Made by a program: the position numbers and the translations under genes
Assembly (NCBI GenBank): GCA_022571175.1
Contig: JACZYI010000048.1
Span: 1 to 10,935 of the forward strand
Direction of reading: 5' to 3'
Length of the DNA: 10,935 nucleotides
From: Pseudomonadota bacterium
Lineage (GTDB): Bacteria > Pseudomonadota > Alphaproteobacteria > Sphingomonadales > SMXR01
Shown: piece by piece, positions 6,487 through 10,935 of the stretch
Numbering within the stretch: position 1 is the first letter of the stretch
Layout of the letters: every line of letters starts with the position of its first letter
The notes under the pieces: model-generated
Told to the model about the DNA's origin: nothing
Seen by the model: only the letters and a program-made list of their open reading frames with translations
The model's database searches: none

Positions 6487-7197
6487 TTAATATTCAATCG
6501 GAATTTTTCGCTCTACCCGGATGGCCTTTGTGGTGAGCAGACAGGCATAGGCCAGAGCTTCAACGCCTGCGTCCATAGCCTTTCCGAAGGCCGTGGCATA
6601 GGCTGGATCGATCTCGCGGGCAAGCGAAAAACTGTCGCAGTCCATGCGGTTTATCAGATAGAACATGACCGCGCGATGGCCCTCTCGTTTCATTTCCGCC
6701 AATTCTCTGAGATGCTTGGTGCCCCGTGCCGTCACCGCATCGGGAAATTCCGCCCGCCCGTTTTGCCGCAGCGTCACATTTTTCACCTCCACATAACAGA
6801 GACGCGACTGATCGGATGCATGGGGGTTTTCGAGCAGAATATCAATGCGCGAGTTCTGGCCATATTTTACCTCCCGCCTGAGCCCGGCATATCCTGTCAA
6901 TTCCGGCACCTGTTCATCCAATATTGCTTCTTCCACAATATGGTTCGGGTGGTGGGTATTGATGCCCACCAGGCGGCCATCCACTTCCAGAAGCTCCCAG
7001 CGCCAGTCGAGTTTGGCCTTGGGGTTCAGGTTGGGCGCCAGCCAGACGGTGGACCCGGGTTCCTTGACCCCCATCATGCTGCCCGAATTGGCGCAGTGCG
7101 CTATAATGATGCGCCCGTCGTCCAGCTCCACATCGGCCAAAAAGCGCTTGTAGCGCTTGATGAGCGTGCCACGGGTGAGGGGAGACTTGAATTTCAT
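6487..7197 (-). CDS. sfsA: SfsA-family DNA/RNA nuclease (sugar fermentation stimulation protein)
   Basis: The 236-residue length matches E. coli SfsA (about 234). Family motifs appear in order: an N-terminal OB-like part with TRGTLIKRYKRFLADVEL (8-25), CANSGSM (35-41), SRIDILL (116-122), YVEVKNVT (135-142) and FPDAVTARGTKHLREL (151-166). Asp119, Glu137 and Lys139 fit a PD-(D/E)xK nuclease site. In E. coli the gene was named for an effect on maltose metabolism, and the protein is annotated as a DNA-binding protein or nuclease; its physiological role remains unclear. It follows the permease gene by 39 bases and precedes map by 74, so it could be cotranscribed with either. The start ATG has an AAGG about 11 bases upstream. 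A 7-base hairpin lies in codons 14-19. Confidence 0.94.
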   Translation of the reverse strand: MKFKSPLTRGTLIKRYKRFLADVELDDGRIIIAHCANSGSMMGVKEPGSTVWLAPNLNPKAKLDWRWELLEVDGRLVGINTHHPNHIVEEAILDEQVPELTGYAGLRREVKYGQNSRIDILLENPHASDQSRLCYVEVKNVTLRQNGRAEFPDAVTARGTKHLRELAEMKREGHRAVMFYLINRMDCDSFSLAREIDPAYATAFGKAMDAGVEALAYACLLTTKAIRVERKIPIEY

Positions 7198-7236
7198 TCA
7201 AGTGCCTTACCGCATTATGCAGGTAGATTACAGTCC

Positions 7237-9693
7237 CTACTCATACCTCAGCGCGTGAATTGGGTTGGTGCGGGCCACGCGCCAGGCGTGGTAGGAAACC
7301 ACGCCCCAGGCCAGCACCAGCACAGCAACCGCTGCAGTGCTCACGAAGGGTACCACAGATGGAATGCGATCCGAGAATAGCTGTAGATAACCAAATGTCA
7401 TAGCAGCCCAGGCCAGCAAGGCGGCCGGGATTATGGCAGCAAGTATGGGTATGGAAATCTGGTAAACCACCAGTTTGATCAGTCTCGGTACCGTGGCTCC
7501 AAGTATCTTGCGGATACCAATTTCCTTGGTGCGGGCTTTTGTCACAAAAGCCGAGAGGCCGAAGAGTCCGATAAAGGCCACGAAAACCGCGACCAGTGCA
7601 AAGCCGCCGAGAACGGTGGCAAGCATTCGAATAAGAGAAAATGTCTGATTAAACTGGTCGTCAAGAAAGCTGCGTGCCAGGGGAAAATCCGGGTGAATAT
7701 TGTTCCAGACAGCATCGATTTGGTTGACAGTATCATTAATGTTGCTGTCGCTAATACGGAGTGCGGCGGTTTGGAAACCAGCAGGCCGTACATAAAAGAT
7801 CATTGGCCGAACCTGCGAAAATGTTCCCTGATAATTAAAGTCTGCAATCACCCCGGCAATACGATGCTCAATGGTTGGGGAGTCCGGGTTTGAAAAAAAG
7901 AAACGACCATCCAGCGCCTGTTCTGGGCTATCCCAGCCCAATTGCGTTACCGCCAGGCGATTAAGAATGATATTGACTGAACCCTGTCTTTCCTCTCCCT
8001 CCACAGCTTCGAAGAAGGTATCTAGAGTTATCTCAGGGTTGAAATCCCGGCCCGCGAGAATGGGGACGTGGTAAGTCGACATGAAGTCGTGGTCGGTATA
8101 GATCGTAAGAAACGAGACTTCACTGGCAGTTTCGCCATGCACGCGTGAAACCGTCGTTGTCCTGCTTGATTGTTCGTAGGGTACGTTATTTGACGCGGTC
8201 ATGCTTTCCACACCCGGAATCCGCAAGAGTTCGGTTTTCATGGTTTCATATTTTTCGGCCACACCATCTCGGCCGACGCGGTCCAGCAGCACAATATGAT
8301 CCCGGTCGAACAAGGTGTTGTGCGTATCCACATGCTGGTTCTGTGCATAAATAACGGCGGCGCTGCTGGCCAGAAGGATGGCAATGCCAAACTGGAATGC
8401 GACGATTAAATTCCGTAATTTGCCTCGTCCACCATCGGTCAAACCTCGGTCCGAAAGGCAGGCAGCTGCTGGCGTCTTTGAAATCTTGAGCGCCGGGTGA
8501 ACACCACCCAAAAACCCTGTGAACACAGCTGTTCCGGCGAGCAGTGCCAGACCACCCGGAGTAAACAGGCCTGATAGGGTGAAATTCTTGCCTGTTAAAT
8601 CATTAAGGGGCTCCAGCGTCAGAATAGAAAGTGTTACTGCTATGATCAGCGCAAAAGTGGCAACGGCAACGCTCTCAGTAAAAAACTGGAAGAAAAGCTG
8701 CTTTCGGCTGGAACCAAGCGATTTCCGGAGGCCGATTTCCCTGATACGTCCCATATACTGGGCGTTGGTAAGGTTGCTGTAATTGATAATCGCCACCAGA
8801 AGAATGAGGATACCCAGAATGCGGATGCTTTGTGGCACTGGCACGCCAAGTGCATCCCATACCCAGTTGTTAACATTGGAGAGCGGTGCCAGGAAATAGT
8901 CGATCTGGAAATCATTTTGTTCTGGCACGAAGGTTTGATAAAGTTGAGTCAGTGAGGCATTCACCAGGTCTAGGGAAACACCTTCTTCAAGCTTCAAATA
9001 GGTATAATTTTGCGCAGAGGTTCCACCCCAGACTTGGTTTAATGTGGCGCCGGTTAATTCTTCATAAATTTCGATTCGGGCCAGAAATTCGAAAGGAATG
9101 GCGCCAATAAGGGTATTCGTGAAATGACTGTTTCTGGGGATGTCGCTAATAATGCCATTGACCTTCAGGTCAAGTCGGTTGTCGATGGTGATAATTTGCC
9201 CCAGGGCATCGGTATCACCGAAATATTTTTTGGCGGCACTCTCGGTTATCACCAGACCATCGCGTGTGGCGAGCGCATTTGCTGCATCGCCAGCGATAAA
9301 GTCCATAGCAAAAATTTTCAGGAAATCGGGGTCGGTGAAGCGAACATCCTGATAAAATCTCCTGTCACCGACACGGGCAACACGCTCGCTTTGCCACAGC
9401 CGGGCTGAATATTCAACTCCGGGAACATTGGCTTCAACTAACGGCTGTACTGGCGAAGGGACACCCAGCATAAACCGGATTGGTTGGTTCGCCTCTGGAT
9501 TGACTATGCCGCCAATTACATAAATGCGGTCGTTATCGGGGAAGAAGGTATCATAATTCTGCTCGTGGTTGACAAGACCATTGGCCAGAACCAGTGCCAT
9601 CAGGCCGATAACCAGTCCAGCAATATTGATTGCCGTGAAAAGCTTCTGCTTCACCAGATTGCGAAGCGCTACCAAAATATAATTTTTAAACAT
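7237..9693 (-). CDS. ABC transporter permease, MacB/FtsX type with two FtsX domains
   Basis: The 818-residue inner-membrane protein has about eight transmembrane segments, in the layout of two FtsX repeats: helix at 20-40, periplasmic MacB-like core domain about 45-285, helices near 290-307, 340-358 and 380-397; then helix 430-450, a second periplasmic domain about 455-685, and helices near 693-717, 747-765 and 782-800. Cytoplasmic coupling segments follow the first helix of each FtsX core: MGRIREIGLRKSLGSSRKQL (314-333) and ARTKEIGIRKILGA (720-733). Members pair with a LolD/MacB-like ATPase and move lipoproteins, peptides or toxic compounds by mechanotransmission; neither an ATPase nor an adaptor gene is in the window, so the substrate is unknown. 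AGGAG lies about 8 bases before the ATG. It follows a paralogous permease gene by 83 bases and precedes sfsA by 39. Confidence 0.9.
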   Translation of the reverse strand: MFKNYILVALRNLVKQKLFTAINIAGLVIGLMALVLANGLVNHEQNYDTFFPDNDRIYVIGGIVNPEANQPIRFMLGVPSPVQPLVEANVPGVEYSARLWQSERVARVGDRRFYQDVRFTDPDFLKIFAMDFIAGDAANALATRDGLVITESAAKKYFGDTDALGQIITIDNRLDLKVNGIISDIPRNSHFTNTLIGAIPFEFLARIEIYEELTGATLNQVWGGTSAQNYTYLKLEEGVSLDLVNASLTQLYQTFVPEQNDFQIDYFLAPLSNVNNWVWDALGVPVPQSIRILGILILLVAIINYSNLTNAQYMGRIREIGLRKSLGSSRKQLFFQFFTESVAVATFALIIAVTLSILTLEPLNDLTGKNFTLSGLFTPGGLALLAGTAVFTGFLGGVHPALKISKTPAAACLSDRGLTDGGRGKLRNLIVAFQFGIAILLASSAAVIYAQNQHVDTHNTLFDRDHIVLLDRVGRDGVAEKYETMKTELLRIPGVESMTASNNVPYEQSSRTTTVSRVHGETASEVSFLTIYTDHDFMSTYHVPILAGRDFNPEITLDTFFEAVEGEERQGSVNIILNRLAVTQLGWDSPEQALDGRFFFSNPDSPTIEHRIAGVIADFNYQGTFSQVRPMIFYVRPAGFQTAALRISDSNINDTVNQIDAVWNNIHPDFPLARSFLDDQFNQTFSLIRMLATVLGGFALVAVFVAFIGLFGLSAFVTKARTKEIGIRKILGATVPRLIKLVVYQISIPILAAIIPAALLAWAAMTFGYLQLFSDRIPSVVPFVSTAAVAVLVLAWGVVSYHAWRVARTNPIHALRYE

Positions 9694-9776
9694 TTCGCTG
9701 TCTCCTGATTGAAACCAACACTTTCTTATTCATTTAGATGCTTCAACCAGTGAATTTGGATGCAAAAAACTTACTC

Positions 9777-10935
9777 CTACTCATACCGCAGCGCGTGAAT
9801 TGGGTTGGTGCGGGCCACGCGCCAGGCATGGTAGGAAACTATGCACCAGGCCAGCACCAGCACGGTCACCGCAGCAACAATTACAAATGGCACGACAGAG
9901 GATATGCGTTCTGGAAACAGCTGCAAATAGCCAAATGTCATGGCGGCCCAGGCCAGTAAAGTGGCTGGAATAATGGCGGCAAGAACCGGTATTGAGATCT
10001 GGTAAACGACGAGCCTGATAATCCCTGCGACGTCGGCACCCATCACCTTGCGCAGGCCTATTTCCTTTGTTCGGGCCCGCGTGACAAAAGCCGAGAGTCC
10101 GAAGAGCCCGATGAAGGCTACGAAAACCGCCACCATGGCAAAACCACCAAGAATGCCCGCAAGCCCCTGCAGAATGCGATATATCTGCATAAATTCGTCA
10201 TCGAGAAAGCTGCGTACCAAAGGAAAATCGGGGTTGACGCGGTTCCAGACTTCGTCGATTTGGGTGATGGTTTCGCTCATATTCTCGCCACTCACGCGGA
10301 CCGCAGCAGTTTGAAAGCCCGCCGGGCGCACAACAAAAATCATGGGTCGGATGCGGCTGGGCATACCCTGATAATTAATGTCTTCGATAATACCCACAAT
10401 TCTGTGCTCAATATTTGGCGAGTCAGGGTCGGAATAGAAAAAGCTTTTACCCAGGGCCTCTTCCGGACTATCCCAGCCGAATTGTACTGTTGCCATACGA
10501 TTGAGTATAATGTTGACGGATTCCTGCCTGTCTTCACCTTCAACTTCTTCCCGATAGGTATCCGAGGCGATTTCGCGGGAAAAGTCACGGCCCAACATGA
10601 TCAGGATATCGTAAGTGGCCATAAAATCATGGTCGTTGTATATTATGAGCAGACTGATCTCATTGACAAGATCACCCTGCACTAGGGAGTAGGTGTTGGT
10701 GCTACTTGACTGTTCGAAGGGCACATTGTTGGAAACGCTCACCATGTCAACTCCGGGAATGCGTTGCAGCTCTGCCTTCAAGGTTTCGTATTTTTCCGCA
10801 ACGCCTGTCCGGCCAATGCGATCCAGAAGTATAATATTTTCCCGGTCGAAGATTTTACTATTGCTTTCAACAAAAAGATTCTGGGCATAAATCACGGCGG
10901 CACCACTGGCGAGCAAGATGGCAATGCCAAACTGG
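9777..10935 (-). CDS. ABC transporter permease, MacB/FtsX type, C-terminal part (runs off right edge)
   Basis: The reading frame is open to the window edge, giving the last 385 residues; the true start is outside the window. It aligns without any gap to residues 434-818 of the neighbouring permease, about 270 of 385 residues identical by hand count. Visible parts are the end of a transmembrane helix (QFGIAILLASGAAVIYAQ), a periplasmic domain (about 18-255), helices near 260-284, 312-332 and 348-368, and the coupling segment ARTKEIGLRKVMGA (287-300). The closing stretch SYHAWRVARTNPIHALRYE is the same in both copies. Conservation is highest in the membrane helices and lowest in the periplasmic domain, as expected if the two paralogues face different partners or substrates or form a heteromer. 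It lies 83 bases upstream of the second permease gene and likely shares its transcript. Confidence 0.88.
   Translation of the reverse strand, partial: QFGIAILLASGAAVIYAQNLFVESNSKIFDRENIILLDRIGRTGVAEKYETLKAELQRIPGVDMVSVSNNVPFEQSSSTNTYSLVQGDLVNEISLLIIYNDHDFMATYDILIMLGRDFSREIASDTYREEVEGEDRQESVNIILNRMATVQFGWDSPEEALGKSFFYSDPDSPNIEHRIVGIIEDINYQGMPSRIRPMIFVVRPAGFQTAAVRVSGENMSETITQIDEVWNRVNPDFPLVRSFLDDEFMQIYRILQGLAGILGGFAMVAVFVAFIGLFGLSAFVTRARTKEIGLRKVMGADVAGIIRLVVYQISIPVLAAIIPATLLAWAAMTFGYLQLFPERISSVVPFVIVAAVTVLVLAWCIVSYHAWRVARTNPIHALRYE

Noticed and set aside
6676..7380. 234-codon plus-strand open frame opposite sfsA and the permease 3' end
   Set aside because: A shadow of two clear minus-strand genes; the translation lacks any domain pattern.

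Overview
The window looks like part of an alphaproteobacterial chromosome of moderate GC, probably a marine heterotroph of the Kordiimonadales/Emcibacterales kind. That placement is inferred from the sfsA-map-radC gene order, a TPR-sulfotransferase-like protein, a TonB-dependent receptor and large MacB/FtsX-type permeases together; no rRNA or other decisive marker is present. I see no tRNA, rRNA, CRISPR array, insertion sequence or phage gene.

Layout. Bases 1-392 (minus) hold the first 130 residues of a TonB-dependent outer-membrane receptor that runs off the left edge. A 345-base divergent intergenic region (393-737) follows, with two inverted repeats. Next, on the plus strand, is a secreted two-domain beta-sandwich protein of unknown function (738-1856). 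Everything to its right is on the minus strand. Read in the direction of transcription, from the right edge leftward, the order is: a partial permease (9777-10935), a full-length paralogous permease (7237-9693), sfsA (6487-7197), map (5564-6412), radC (4818-5498) and a TPR/sulfotransferase-fold protein (3242-4717). An intrinsic terminator follows at 3181-3201, and then purB (1853-3145), which converges on the plus-strand gene with a 4-base stop-codon overlap.

How the genes relate. The six minus-strand genes upstream of the terminator are separated by only 39-100 bases and could be partly cotranscribed. They mix membrane export or lipoprotein-type permeases with housekeeping genes: N-terminal methionine removal (map), a RadC-family JAMM protein and an SfsA-family nuclease. 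purB (purine biosynthesis) lies beyond the terminator and is probably its own unit. The receptor and the secreted beta-sandwich protein are divergent neighbours sharing one upstream region, which suggests, without proving it, a common role in uptake or handling of an extracellular substrate.

Most of the window is ordinary. The points most worth a second look are the sulfotransferase-like protein, whose three PAPS-associated motifs are all altered; the tandem permeases, whose last 64 bases are nearly identical at the DNA level while flanking DNA has diverged; and the uncharacterised secreted protein next to the receptor.
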